Shown: in pieces, positions 1-11,080 of the stretch
How positions within the stretch are numbered: position 1 is the first letter of the stretch
Layout of the letters: each line of letters starts with the position of its first letter
NCBI GenBank assembly: GCA_015501585.1
Contig: JADNRY010000056.1
Coordinates: 124,001 to 188,000 of the forward strand
Direction: 5' to 3'
Length of the DNA: 64,000 bases
DNA from: Rhodocollybia butyracea
Taxonomy: Eukaryota; Basidiomycota; Agaricomycetes; Agaricales; Omphalotaceae
The notes under the pieces: generated by a model
Database searches by the model: none
The model's input: only the letters and a program-made list of their open reading frames with translations
Told to the model about the DNA's origin: nothing
Made by a program: the position numbers and the translations under genes

Positions 1-555
1 GAATCTTGCAGTTACACGAGGTATGTTCGCGTACTCTGATTCAAACTTCTACCCACTGAGATTGTTGTTTGTTAGCATTGGGTGACCACCAGCTCAAAAC
101 CCCTTACCTTTTGCACAACACGTCCTTGGAGTTATCTGGCCTGTGCCTTACCTCCCTGAGTTCTTCAATAGAGCAATGGTCGAACCAGGTCATACAAGTC
201 CTCCCTACATCTCTGCTACCCTACAGTCTGCCACTACCCTCTTTTGAAACCTGGGGATATTCTCATCCTTTCCTCTGATGGATTGGCTTTTGAATTGAGG
301 GACTTTTCGGAGGAGGATAAGTTGTTGGCGGTGGTATCCCTCGCTGCCGCCACCAGTTTGAACTCATTACCCACCAGGAACGCACTATGGTCAGAGAAAC
401 TTGGGCATGGGTTTATTGGCTCTGCTGAAGGTGATAATCCTGCCGAGCGTTTGATCAAAAATGTCTGCTTTGGGACGAACTTGGAGCAAATGGCGGAGGC
501 AGTCAAGCCATCGCAACAATGGGACGATATTTCGGCATTGGTGTTATTCCTGTGA
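1..555 (+). pseudogene. PP2C-type protein phosphatase, 3' fragment (copy 1)
   Basis: The window opens inside a Ser/Thr phosphatase of the PP2C (PPM) family. Bases 1-20 end an exon reading LAVTR, an intron runs 21-75, and the last exon runs 76-555. Family motifs seen are ALGD just after the intron, SSDG near 268 and DDISALVLFL at the end. Against the two other copies in the window (14.1 kb and 30.1 kb) this exon has two single-base deletions, one near 95 (AAAACCCC for AAAACTCCC) and one near 221 (GCTACCCTA for GCTACCCCTA), plus a 3-base insertion. The reading frame is therefore broken twice, and I call it a pseudogene. The N-terminal metal-binding half lies outside the window, so its state is unknown. 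Confidence 0.85.
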
Positions 556-1864
556 TTACTTAATGTGATTCAACTTTGGGCTAGTAACGTACATTGGCGC
601 GCTACGACATCGACCCCCGACACCCCATTTTTTAAGAAATGATCATCAGTAAGTACGAGGTTGGGGGGGACCTTCCAACTGCACAGGATCCTTCTCGAGT
701 TTCCCTCTTGCGTTTGTCCTACTCTGCTCAACGTAAGATCTCGATAGGATTTGAGCTTAAAACTAACTGGAACAGGAGGACGACTTCAAGTATTGGTGTA
801 ATGGACTCGGAACGGGATCCGCCTATGCAAACACAGAGTCTAAAAGAATTGTTAAGGCAGCTACTTTTCCTTGTGGGTGTTGCTGAACGGATCCTTAGAG
901 GACAAAGAAAAGGGACGGAAAACAACCGACATCCTCAGGCACCCCCGCTCAGGACCCAAGGATATTACGACGTTAAGAGTTGTTCCATAATCTGATACTC
1001 AAGCAGCTCGCGAGTTGCGACCTCAATCGTGAATATTGAATCTTGTGGACAATGGGCATTTACATCGGGATCGAAAAAAATATCTGCTCGATGGAAATGA
1101 TACGAGTATATGCCTAGTGATGCATTCGAGGCTATCTGATAGGACAACTCCGTTCACCTTCCGTCCGACATGAACGCGGCTTTCACTGGACCTGACATAC
1201 TGGAAGTGAAGACGCTTTCGGATTTTACTGTCTGATACGTTCCTTTGGTCACCGAGTCCCAGTCAAATTGGATGACGAGCACGGCCAAGACTCACGGTTA
1301 AAAATCTATCAACATCTCGACAAATATCAAGGCGACTTAGCCCATAGCTGTAGAGTCTAGATGAAGGTTCCATCTACTGTATCCTGCCAACCCCCTTCTG
1401 GAAGAATTGTTCAACGAACACCGACACCGACCTGTACAATAATAAATTCAGTTTATGTTAGATGCTCGGTCCTTCGCGAATAAAAAACGAGTTACTCACA
1501 TTCTAGAGTCCATTCACTCAATCCAAGGACATGAGTACATACTCAAGAATGAGAAAGTTTTTACGAATGAAATCCGATCGTACCCGTTTCAGCCGAAAAT
1601 GCCCATTTGAGCTCATTTGGGCTTATTTCTGTCCATTTCTGCCTGATCCTCTGCCCATTTCCGCTTAGCCGATGTTCACTAGCACTAGGGGCCCTCAAAC
1701 GCGGCATACTGTTGCATTACCTCCATTCCGAAATACCACCGCCGACTCGCAGCATCTTACTGACAACCACTGAGGACAACAGCACCACCAGTAACGTACA
1801 GAATGCCACTGAAACTGAAAACCTTCAATCGGACGAGTGAATCTTGGAATCTGGCAAACGAGCG
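556..1864. repeat. Gene-poor block of duplicated fragments
   Basis: No gene supported. The stretch 640-850 contains a segment around TGGACTCGGAACGGGATC that recurs near 3200, 6690 and 9330. The stretch 860-1320 (GCTGAACGGATCCTTAG, then TTCCATAATCTGATACTC) recurs as 4005-4445 with clear but diverged similarity. Minus-strand ORFs here (965-1147) correspond to the minus-strand ORF at 4169-4396, so a small decayed gene may once have been duplicated, but no motif identifies it. Confidence 0.55.
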
Positions 1865-2815
1865 TTAAAAGTACGCCAAAGACAAGTGATCCGGGTGAGA
1901 GGACAGTGAGAAAGACGGTAGCGAAGGCGACTGTCGAAGTAGTGCATCCACCATATCGCTGACCAGAGACTGCGTTTTAAATTGTATCGGCATGATATCG
2001 CCTTCCTTGTAACGCGTTTTGCCATGGAACTGTTTCGGAATTTGTAGAATCCGTAATACCATACGATGTCTGGCGCGTGGGTCGTACTCTATGCACATGG
2101 TGCACGAGAGTGTTTCGTCTTTGCAATCTGAGAAAGGCGTCAAGAGAACGAGACGAATTGAGGTTGGAAAACTTACTCGCTATCCTAGTATGAACTATCC
2201 CAGCTTCCAGCTTACCCGCCATCAGATTCACGAAAGTCAAACGCGTCGTCCGCTGGCTCATGAAAGTAGTAAACGGCTGCCCAAATGAAAAAAACAACTT
2301 CGCCCTTCCCTTCCTCCCTTCCCCCCATTTTCCACATAATTTTTCACCGTATTGTCCACCTGCTCTATTGCCTCCGGTGACAACACCTTATCCTGGAGAA
2401 GACACTCCCGAAAATCTGCCGGCCGCAAAGCACTGAACAGCCTTAACATGTTGATTTCCCAAGGTCCGCCTTTAGGTAAAAGCAGGTCTTTCCCTCTGGC
2501 GAAAGATTCCTGAGGCGGTAAGTCTCTATCACAGATTCTAAACCGTAAAGTCGCAGCACACGGATGTACACCGCTTGGTCGGTGGAGATACAGGAACCCG
2601 CGGGTTTCAGGTGGAAAGGCAGGGTCGGCGAAGCGGTGCGACCGTCCTCGTACACCAATCCTGGTGTATTCGTAGAAAATGGCGGAGGTGTGGCGGTAAC
2701 GGACTGAGACGCGCCATGGACGTGACTGATTTTCTTTGTCTAGATCAATAAAATCTGACGCGACAAGCCTGGAAGGATCCAATGTGGAGATGTTTTGTGC
2801 TCTAGAAAAGTTCAT
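1865..2815 (-). CDS. Hypothetical fungal protein, multi-exon
   Basis: I do not recognise this protein. The first exon starts at the ATG at 2815 and stays open for 185 codons to 2258. It contains an LRFRICDRD stretch followed by FARGKDLLLPKGGPWEI, a pattern I associate with uncharacterised agaric proteins. A second frame continues with FTTFMSQRTTRLTFVNLMA near 2290-2240 up to a GTAAGC donor, and a third piece, entered after a CTCAG acceptor near 2130, reads CKDETLSCTMCIEYDPRARHRM and runs to a stop at 1865. These pieces fit one gene with at least two introns, but the exact joins are uncertain. No signal peptide or membrane segment is obvious. It lies between duplicated effector blocks and shows no second copy here. 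Confidence 0.45.
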
Positions 2816-3482
2816 ACCATCCGGGAACTGTATCCCAGTTCTTTAGTGCTAGAGTAAGGTCGAGATACAATCACGAACTTTAGGAATCATCGGGTATTTT
2901 CCCGTTTCTTGCATTGGGAGAGTACGTTCCGATGCGTTGGAAGTAGATGCATAGCGAAGATTTAGCAACACAGGTAATAGGCTGTAGGTCGTGGTTCGAA
3001 TTTTTGGCGGTTTGGAGAACAGTTTTCGAATGAGCATTGAACGTTGAACACAGAGAAGCGCCCATGGTGGGCATGCTTACGTGACGCACTTAACTCTAGC
3101 CTATCATGATCAGCACTTCGCGAACAAGGCTACTAGCATTAGCTCAACTGAAAACAGGTTAATATCCATTGACGGCCAGTTATGCATGATGCATGAAGGA
3201 AGCGTTGGTATAATGGACTCGGAATGAGAGGTTAAAAATATCGTTGTTTGTATGACAACTACTTCCCCTGGTGAGTGTTCTCAAAGCTTTTCCTTCCGTT
3301 CTTCTATTGAATGAGAAAGGAGTCAATGGGATCCGGGCTTTGGATAGTTGGTACTGCCTCTATATACGAAAAACGCACAGAAGATCAAGAGACTGTATGA
3401 TACCACGGCGCCATACTTCTTCCACGCCACGAGATTTATATCCAAACATCGTTCGACCTCAAAATCCAAGTAAAATGTATAT
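2816..3482. other. Gene-poor spacer with duplicated block
   Basis: No gene supported. From about 3190 to 3480 the sequence matches 6670-7020 and 9330-9640: GGTATAATGGACTCGGAATG, then TATGACAACTAC, then a segment with ATACGAAA and ACACAGAAGATCAAG. This block lies just downstream (minus strand) of each NIS1-like copy, so it is the shared 3' flank of that duplicated unit. Confidence 0.5.
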
Positions 3483-3829
3483 TCACACGACTTCGAGGAT
3501 GACGGCGATTGTGTCAAGGACAGGAATTCCTACTGCCTAGAAGAACAAATCGTCAAGCCTCCCATTTCCCCACTGCTTGATTATCAGAAACTCACCCCAG
3601 TCAGACTGAATAACGCAGCCATCACCTGAGCATCTTGACCTGCCTCATAGAACGATGGAATAGTGACTGTGAAGTTTTGATAACGACTGCCGCCGACGAA
3701 CGTCGGAACGAAAGGGCCACTGTAGAAGACATCTACCAGTCCGGCATCTGGCCCAGGACAGGCACTGTCACATTGGGCTTCGCGTGACGCGCCGAGTCCA
3801 GCGAATGTCAGTGAGGAGAAGAATCGCAT
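3483..3829 (-). pseudogene. NIS1-like secreted effector, internally deleted (copy A)
   Basis: Minus-strand copy of the effector-like gene best preserved at 9602-10155. It keeps a start MRFFSSLT typical of a signal peptide and the downstream block VDVFYSGPF followed by YQNFTVTIPSF, but most of exon 1 after the signal region, the first intron and the start of exon 2 are missing, so the signal peptide runs straight into the second half. The deletion keeps the frame open, yet it removes about half of the family core, so I treat it as a relic. A 3' exon homologous to the other copies ends at the stop at 3483. NIS1 proteins are small secreted fungal proteins first described as necrosis inducers that act on plant immune receptor kinases. 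That function is family knowledge and is not shown here. Confidence 0.6.
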
Positions 3830-3989
3830 GGGGCCGTTGGCTGGTAAGGTTAAATTTTGTTATGTCGCCTGCAGTGAGCTTAACACCAGGGTGGTTGGCG
3901 GCAGAAGACACCCGTCAAAGTTAACAAAGGAAGCCTGCATCGTCGGATATTTTACTCTTCACCAGGGAAATGAGTCCTACATTATTGAA

Positions 3990-4445
3990 GATACCATATC
4001 AAATGCTGAACGGATCCTTAGCGGACAAACGGACAGAAAACAAGCAACGTCCTCAGGTACCCCCGCTGACCCACGGCTACTATTCCAACATTAATCATTC
4101 TATAATCTGATGTTCAAGGCAGCGCAAGTCGCGACCTTAATCCTGAATCTTATGGACAGTGGTCGCCCTCATGAATCACATCGGAATCGAAAATTCTTTC
4201 TTCTCGATGAAAATGATACGAGTAGGACGTTCCCTCCTTCACTTCCAGTACTAATGCCTAATGATGCATCCAAGGCTGTCCGATAGCACGACTCCATTAA
4301 CCTTTCATCTGACGTGAACGCGACGTTCACTGGACCTGATATACTGGAAGAGAAGACGCCTTGGGATTCTACTGTCTGATATGTTCCTTTGGCCACTGAG
4401 TCCCAGTCAGACTTTTAGATGACGAGGACGGGGACGGTCACGACT
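3990..4445. repeat. Duplicated block, second copy of 860-1320
   Basis: Sequence from GCTGAACGGATCCTTAGCGG through TAATCTGATGTTCAAGG to the region near 4440 parallels 860-1320 base for base with many substitutions and small indels. It holds an open minus-strand ORF at 4169-4396 (75 codons) with no recognisable motif. I infer a small decayed gene or an effector promoter duplicated with its neighbours. Confidence 0.5.
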
Positions 4446-4975
4446 TGTTGAAGATCACCCACTATACCTATCAATATTTCGGTAAGTGTCAGAAAGATCA
4501 AGGCGGCTCAGCCCACTGTAGCTGTAAAGTTTGGATTAAGGCTCCACTTGCGGTATCCTGCCAACCCCCTTCTGGAAGCTGGAAGAATCATTTATTGAAC
4601 ACGAATACCGTATATAATGAAATATCAGTTTATGTTAGATGCTCGGTCCAAGGAAATAGAATGAACAGGCGAACCCGGAGGATACTCATGGATTCAGGCC
4701 GCCGCTGGAAACTATATCTCAACCTATACTACGACTATGAGCACGGCATTCGGGATCAAATACTCAATTACTTGTTCTGTGTGAAAATTGTGGGGAACCA
4801 GAATTCAGCAAAATTTATGACATAGGTTTTATACATTATCGAGTACCCTAAACAACATGGACACCGAACACCCAAAACAAACCAGGAAAGAACACCGAAA
4901 TTGACAAAGTATACTGTAGTAGACTTGTTCGTTACAAATTGTCGATCTTCATCAGTCAATGTCTGAACATGCTAA

Positions 4976-5363
4976 TCAGTACGTGTCGGAGTGATAAAAG
5001 AAAGCAGACGTACCGAGGCTACAGTTAACAGCAACGCCGTCGTGAACGTCTGCATCGCAACAAAGATCTACACCAACGCTGTGGAGTAAGCAGTCAGTAT
5101 CTAGAACATAGCTACTTTTTCAGATTGATTGATACTAACCATACACCACCTATCTCGAGGGCGACGCACCCGTTCCCAACATCAAGACCGAGATTGAGAT
5201 GGAGAAGGTTAAATCCCAGGTTAAGGAGCACCCCGAGTCCGATTTCTAGTACACTTTCAGTGTCGGCGCAGCACTGATGGGTGGTGCCAGAAGGGCATCC
5301 GGCTTGAACAGAAACCGTAGTAGCTGCGGCGAAAGCAAGAGCGAAAGCAGAGGTAAATTTCAT
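4976..5363 (-). CDS. Class I hydrophobin-like small secreted protein (copy A)
   Basis: Predicted to coat hyphal or spore surfaces as a self-assembling amphipathic film. Exon 1 (5363-5140) begins MKFTSAFALAFAAATTVS, a clear signal peptide, followed by CPSGTTHQCC and a single C in DVGNGC. The intron 5139-5079 (61 nt) splits a TG|C codon that supplies the fifth cysteine, and exon 2 continues VGVDLCC and VAVNCSLG. The spacing C-CC-C-C-CC-C gives all eight hydrophobin cysteines. Without further splicing the protein ends at 4976 (108 residues). A GTACGT donor right after NCSL and a CAG near 4960 would give a slightly different C-terminus. The region between C3 and C4 is rich in Leu and Gly, as in class I members. 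A paralogue with the same intron lies at 7696-8060. Confidence 0.8.
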
Positions 5364-7089
5364 CGTGTTGTCGAAATGAGGCTTGAAAACTTCAAGTTGA
5401 ATGCAAATGAAAAATTGTCGGCGTATTTATACAGAAAACATAGACTTGGCCTCTTTGAAGTGGGTTTAGCCCTTCAAGGCAGAAGAGAATGAAGGCGGGG
5501 GACATTACTGTGGTGGAGACCTTGGCACACGAACCCATATGGCTGTAGTTTCTTCATAAACACAAGTGGCTTGCAGTGGACTCGATGGCGAGCGGTAGAC
5601 ATTTCTGGGGCGTTGAACCCGTTTAGGCAAAAATTGAATCGACATTGCAAGTTGTGGTCCTTGATAGTATGTATCTTCATGAACAAGCTGTTCGTTAGAC
5701 TCGATGGAATGCGGAAACTTAGGCACCCAACTCCACCTCCATGGTCATTCTACTATCGGTAGAATCGCGGTCAAACCTCAACGGTTAGGTTAGGGACCAA
5801 GTGGTGATACCCGGGATCCAACTGTCGATATGATGCACCTACATGAAGCGGTTGTTTCCTTTAAGGGGCTACTCTCACTGGTCTTGAGCTGATTGGGCAT
5901 GTAGTCTCCATATACCACCATTGTTTAAGCACACCCACAACTGCAGCCGAGACAAGTACATTGACACTTTGGTGGGGTAGACCTGTGAAACTTGAGTGTT
6001 ACTGACTTGACCAATGAATCTCAGTATCGGAAAGACGATAAAGGAATGGACGTACTAGCACCTATCCGTATGGGTTGTCGGTGTGCGTGAGTGTGCCTAG
6101 GGAGATATGGAGGTATATAAGCAAGAATATTTCTCGAATCCCTGCAAAAGTGCGTATTATTTGTTCGTTGTGCAGTAGTTCTGTCTGGGCTTGGGGCCCT
6201 GTAAACGCAATACGTACTGTTTAATAGTACAAGAACGCAGTTTCTACTGGCGAAGTTAAGCAAGTGGATGCTGTTCAGAACTGTTTTCAGGAGCGAGTCC
6301 AAAATAAGCGCGCGCCACCATCTCAGCCTAATCCTGATCTGACGATTTCCCGCATACCTATCTCCCCACTTCAAGTATGATCTTTCTTTGTATCGGTCCG
6401 ACAAGGAACCAGGGACATCTTGAAGATCAGTGGACACTCAACTAGCATCGCTATAATATTGTCCACGATAGTGCGCTACTCAGACCTACATTTTTCAAGA
6501 AATGATCATATCGGAATCCATCAGGATGCGCACGCCGCCTGGGGTTTTCATTCGACAGGTTACCGAGACGATGATACTTTCTACCTGCGTAGGATGCCTC
6601 CCGAGTTTTCCTCTTGTATTTGTCCTACCTCGCTCATACATGCTCATAAGATCTTGATGGGATCCGTGAGGTAGAAACTTAGCAGTGTATGATGAACTCA
6701 GAATAAGATCCGTCTATGTAAACCCTCCTCTAAATACTGCTTATGTTTTCCATATGACAACGACGGGAAATTTTTTTCCTGGTGAGCCTTTCGGCCCCTT
6801 CCGTACTCTATATCAAGTATGGATGTATTCTCGCCTTGAGAGAGGAGGGAGCTGATGAGTGGAGCTTGAGTTTTAGATAGCTGGTAATACCTCTATATAT
6901 GCATACGAAAGATACACAGAAGATCAAGAGACTTTATAATACCACCACAGCGCCATGATTTTTACACGCAACGATATTTATATCTAAAAATCGTTCGACC
7001 CCAACGGCGATCGTGTCAAGGACAGGAATTCCTACTGCCAATTTATCAAGCCCCCATTCCCCCACTTGATAACTGAACTTTACTCACTC
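5364..7089. repeat. Hydrophobin 5' flank and duplicated spacer
   Basis: No gene supported. Bases 5500-5620 hold a single, partly second, unit of the roughly 92-bp repeat that is expanded at 8211-8590. Bases 5640-5860 (TGATAGTATGTATCTTCATGA, then a CACCTCCATGGTCATTCTACTAT-like stretch) match 8630-8800. Bases 6500-7060 repeat the 640-850 and 3190-3480 blocks. A 138-codon minus ORF at 6021-6437 has no motif and no paralogue support, so I leave it uncalled. Confidence 0.5.
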
Positions 7090-7590
7090 CAGTCAGACTG
7101 AATAGCGCAGCCGTTACCAGTGAGTATCTTGACCTATCTCATACAACGAAGGGATAGTGACTGTGAAAATCTGATAACGACTGCTACCAACAAAGGTCAG
7201 GCGGGACGACACCGTAGAAGACATCCACAAGGTCAGGCACTGTCACATTGGGAAATTCCAAAAAATTACAAGCATGATGGCTAGTCATCAACCCCGAACT
7301 AGCCATTGGAGTCCTGTAAACGCTTATCAGTTTAGTGGATATTAGCAGGACTACGCAGAGAATAGATACTTTCGCCCTGCAAAACGGACATTAATACTTC
7401 CTCTCCAACAACAGCTTGAGCCAAGTTCTGAGGAGCATCAATGAACGAAGTCTGAGCGACAGTGACACCAGTGTCAATGAAGACAAAAATCACATATGAA
7501 GCACTAAAATTCATGACATAGATATATACATTCTTGAGTACGTTGAACAACGTGGACACTGGACACCCAAAATAACCCGAGATTGACAAA
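7090..7590 (-). pseudogene. NIS1-like effector, truncated relic (copy B)
   Basis: The reverse strand shows pieces homologous to the intact copy at 9602-10155: APQNLAQAVVGEEVLMSVLQG and, further on, remnants of the FxNFTVTIP block near 7170. The usual signal peptide start is absent. The upstream end instead fuses near 7490 to sequence homologous to the region downstream of hydrophobin A (4800-4960). Several frame changes interrupt the middle. It lies immediately downstream of hydrophobin copy B, which points to a deletion that brought the two genes together. Confidence 0.55.
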
Positions 7591-7695
7591 GTATACTGTA
7601 GTATACTTGTTCGTTACAAACTGTCGATCTTCATCAGCCAATGTCTGAAAACGTTAATCAGTACGCGTCGGAGTGATAAAGGCTAGCAAGATGTA

Positions 7696-8060
7696 CTAAC
7701 TAGGGATACAGTTAAAAGAAAGAAGACCACCTTGAACGATTTCACCGCAACAAAGCTCTACAGAAGAGCCGTTACTGGAGTAAGCAGTCAGTATCTGGTG
7801 CAAAACTACTTTTTTTCAAAATGGTGGGCACTAACCATGTCGATGAAAGGGGAGGGGAACCGAGCTCAACGCAGTCGAGCCCAACAAGGAGATTCGTCAC
7901 CTGGAATACTAACGCCCAGGAGACCGAGCAAGAGCCTGATAGGCCCGCTGTTGGATGAAGCAAAAGTATCGCAGCACACGAGGGTGGTACCAGAAGGGCA
8001 TTGAGCAGAAACCGTAGTAGCTACGGCGAAAGCAAGGGCGAAAGCAGAGGAAAACTTCAT
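7696..8060 (-). pseudogene. Class I hydrophobin-like gene with one frameshift (copy B)
   Basis: Paralogue of 4976-5363. Exon 1 (8060-7836) starts MKFSSAFALAFAVATTVSAQ and CPSGTTLVCC. Exon 2 (7774-7696) reads VELCCGEIVQGG and ends NCIPS. The intron 7835-7775 is 61 nt and again splits the fifth cysteine codon (TG|T). Exon 1 is 225 nt, one base more than the phase needs, and the frame changes between GVSIPGD and the NLLVGLDCVEL block near 7905. One extra base therefore separates cysteines 1-3 from 4-8. Either the gene is newly dead or the base is a sequencing error. All eight cysteine codons are still present if the extra base is ignored. Confidence 0.7.
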
Positions 8061-8210
8061 GGTGTTGTCGAATCGAGGCTTGAAGCTTGAACCCAAATGA
8101 AAAATTGTCGGCGTATTTATACAGAAAACATGGACTTGGCTCGTTTGAAGTGAGTTAGCGTTTAGGGGGGTTAGCCTTTCAAGGCAGGAGAGAATGAAGG
8201 CAGGAGACAT

Positions 8211-8590
8211 ATTACTGTGGTGGAGATCTTGCACACAAATCGTATGACTATAGTATCTTCATAGACGCATTGGTTTGTAGTAACTCGATGGAGAGGCAGA
8301 CAGTATTGTGTGGGACCTTGAGTCTGAATTCATATGACTGCAGTATCTTCATAGACGTGTTTGCAATAGCTCGATGGAGTGCGGTAGACATTACTGTGGT
8401 GGAGATCTTGGCGCATGAATCCATATGACTGCAGTATCTTCATAGACGCAGATGGTTGCAGTAGACTCGATGGAGCGCGGTAGACATTACTGTGGTGGGG
8501 ATCTTGGCACGCAAATCCATACGACGGTAGATACTTCATAACACAAAAAAACAATGTTTTCAGTAGACTCGATGGAGAGCGGCAGATTAC
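8211..8590. repeat. Tandem repeat, about four units of 86-100 bp
   Basis: Units begin near 8211, 8304, 8390 and 8486 with ATTACTGTGGTGGAGATCTT or a close variant, and each contains ATGACTGCAGTATCTTCATA followed by a TCGATGGAG-like tail. A fifth partial start lies at 8586. The array sits upstream of hydrophobin copy B (transcribed leftward). The equivalent place upstream of copy A (about 5514) has only one to one and a half units. Confidence 0.8.
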
Positions 8591-9601
8591 GTGGCGGAAG
8601 TTTATGCACCGGAATCAGCCTCACTTGTGGTCCGTAATAGTATCTTCATGACCAAGCTGCTAAACTTGAAGGGAAGCGAGAACCTAAGAACCGAAATCCA
8701 CCTTGGTCATCCTACTATTGGCTCAATCACGATTAGGCCAAGTGATACCCCGGGATTAAGTTTCGATCTGATGCACGTACATGGTACATGTACCAGTTAT
8801 TGAGTCCTTCATGTAACCACTGTCTGCAGTCTCCAACATCATCGATTCATCGCTCAGGCCATTCTAGTAGCGCGCGCGATTTTCACTTGCCAGGGAACAA
8901 CCGTGGAAATTTGGGAACCGGGATAAGGTTCCTAGAGTGGAAACTGAAGGTTTTTGCATGCGGGCGGTAGAGAACGAGAGGCGTTTGCAACGGTTCTAGA
9001 GTCGGAGCATCCACGGCGTGACGCGTGAGCAAGGTTTCTTTTCGGGCCGATTTTTTCGAACTCCGGTCAGAGACGCATACCTACTCATACCTATTTCCCC
9101 ATACCTGACCTGACACGTTGATCATTCAACCAGCACCGCTGTTGGGGTGCTACGACATCTGTCCTTCAAAAAACGATGATATCGGTACCCATCCAAACGT
9201 GCTGGCTCGGAGGCTGAGAGTTAGGACAAACACAAGAACAGGAAAGCTCGAGAAGGATCCTTTGCTCATGCGATCTGTGAGGTTGAAACTTGGCGGTGTA
9301 GCAGGAGCAGGAGCAGGAAGTGTTGGTATAATGGACTCGGAATGGGATCTGCCTCTCTAAGTATGTTTTCCGTATGTCAACTACGGTGAGCCTTCCCTTC
9401 CGTGCTCTATCTTATGAATCTATTCTCGCCTTGAAGGAGGGAGCCGATGAGTGGGCGAGCTTTAGATAGCTGGTAATCCGATATATATGCATACGAAAGC
9501 CTGAGATACACAGAAGACTTTATAGTACCCATGCTTCCTACAAGGCCACGAGATTCGTATCGAAACATCGCTCGGCCCCAAATTCCAAGTATAATGTATA
9601 T
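8591..9601. other. Duplicated spacer between hydrophobin B and effector copy C
   Basis: No gene supported. Bases 8630-8830 match the hydrophobin A upstream region (5640-5860). Bases 9120-9360 and 9360-9600 are the third copy of the effector 3' flank blocks seen near 640-850, 3190-3480 and 6500-7020. Short ORFs here (8591-8803, 9118-9360) are not conserved between copies. Confidence 0.5.
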
Positions 9602-10155
9602 TCAAACAATTTCAAGAACAACGGCGATCGTTTCAAGGACAGGAATTCCTACAGCCTAGAAGAACAAATCGTCAATCCCCCGTTTCCCCAACTTGATAAC
9701 CGAACACTTACTCCAGTCAGAGTGAACAACGCAGCCGTCACCTGAGCATTTTGACCTGCCTCGAAGAACGAAGGAACAGTGACTGTGAAGTTCTGGAAAC
9801 GAGCAGAACTGCCGGGGACAGAGGTTGTGACGAAAGGACCGCTGTAGAAGACATCTACTAGTCCTGCATCTGGCCCTGTCCCAGGACAGGCGCCATTACA
9901 TAGGGCAATTCCAAGCGCGATGGCTACGTCTGCAAATTGGCTGTTGGTGTCCTGTAAACATTCATCGTTTTAGTGGATCTCAGCAAGAATACGCAGAGAA
10001 CGGATACCGACACCCTGGAAAACCGATACCAGCACTTCCTCTCCGGGAATGACTTGGGTCGAGTTCTGAGGAGTACCAAAGGACAGTGTCTGGGCTGAGA
10101 CAACAGTGGCTGCGAGTGACGCGAGTCCGGCTGTAAGTGTGGAGAAGAATCGCAT
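9602..10155 (-). CDS. NIS1-like small secreted effector (copy C, best preserved)
   Basis: Predicted extracellular protein. It opens with MRFFSTLTAGLASLAATVVSA, a signal peptide, followed by a conserved beta-rich core. Exon 1 is 10155-10012, exon 2 starts at 9951 with DTNSQFADVAIALGIA, and a third exon ending at 9602 encodes AVGIPVLETIAVVLEIV. The ADVAIAxGIA and YSGPF..FQNFTVT blocks match the NIS1 family (founding member from Colletotrichum), whose members dampen pattern-triggered immunity in plants. That role is family knowledge. Here only secretion and homology are supported. The first donor is GTCGGT, which is weak but keeps phase. Two decayed copies lie at 3483-3829 and 7090-7590. It is also possible that this is a generic agaric secreted protein of the same fold with no host role. 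Confidence 0.65.
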
Positions 10156-11080
10156 GTTGGCTGGTAAGGTTGAGTTGAGTTTTGTTGGGTCGCGTTCAGT
10201 GAGAGCTGGTTAGTACTTGGTGGTGCCCATCCTTGGGCCTTTTATACCATGGTCGGCAACAGAAGACTCCCGTTGAAGCGGACACAAAAGCCTGTATTAT
10301 CGGAAATTGTTTTCTTCATCGGAGAAATGAGTGTTGAACGTTGAACGATCCCATATCAAGTGCTGAACGGAATCCTTTGCGATTGGACGAAAAAAATAAG
10401 GCACAAGGAGCGCCTAATCCCGGGCCGCGGTTTAAATCACGAATCACGGACAAGGTGAGCGCTTATGATTTTCGGTTCGGGGGGTCGCCGGGATGCGAAG
10501 GACACTTTGTGCGCTCAACGAAACAGTGGTTTGGCTGTACACTTCGTCCGAAATTCCACTTGGCCGACCCGACCGTTCCTCTCCCTCTAACGCCGCCCAA
10601 GGCTTGCCCCCGCTTCAAGTTGGCTCTGGGTTTCTTTCAACTTTTGTGTCCTCTGCCCCCATCAAAAAGCTATCAAAATCCTAGCTCTATATTTGCTTCA
10701 AGTTCTCTAAGGTCCATATCAATGATGCAAATCACTTTGCCAATATTATACTTCGATGCGGCGAATTCACCAGAGGGTTCGGCCTGGGATGCTGACTCCC
10801 TTCAGACTTCAGTGCACATGTTTCTACCGAGTATCCTGATGGACTACTGATGGAGGCTCTGCCCTTTGGAGGTTTGACAAACCCGGATAACCTCAAATCT
10901 TGGTGCAATCTACTTATAGAAACCTCACATACGGCGGTCACTGGTGTGAACATGCTTGGGTCTGCTTGGGTCAGGCAAAAATGGCAAAATAGAGGTCTAT
11001 GGTCTGTTGTTCTTCGCGAATCAGATCAGTCCAGTACTCGGCATGTATTACTGAAGTTGCCGGAGAGTTGATGTGCAATT
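10156..11080. other. Upstream region with two short overlapping ORFs
   Basis: Bases 10160-10400 are the promoter-side flank of effector copy C and contain GCTGAACGGAATCC, matching the duplicated block at 860 and 4005. Bases 10560-10700 are pyrimidine rich. A 43-codon ORF (10719-10850) ends in a TGA that overlaps the ATG of a 73-codon ORF (10850-11071). Neither has a motif I recognise and neither is duplicated in the window. They could be one frameshifted gene. Confidence 0.35.

Noticed and set aside
6021..6437. 138-codon minus-strand ORF
   Set aside because: No motif, no signal peptide and no counterpart in the other duplicated blocks.
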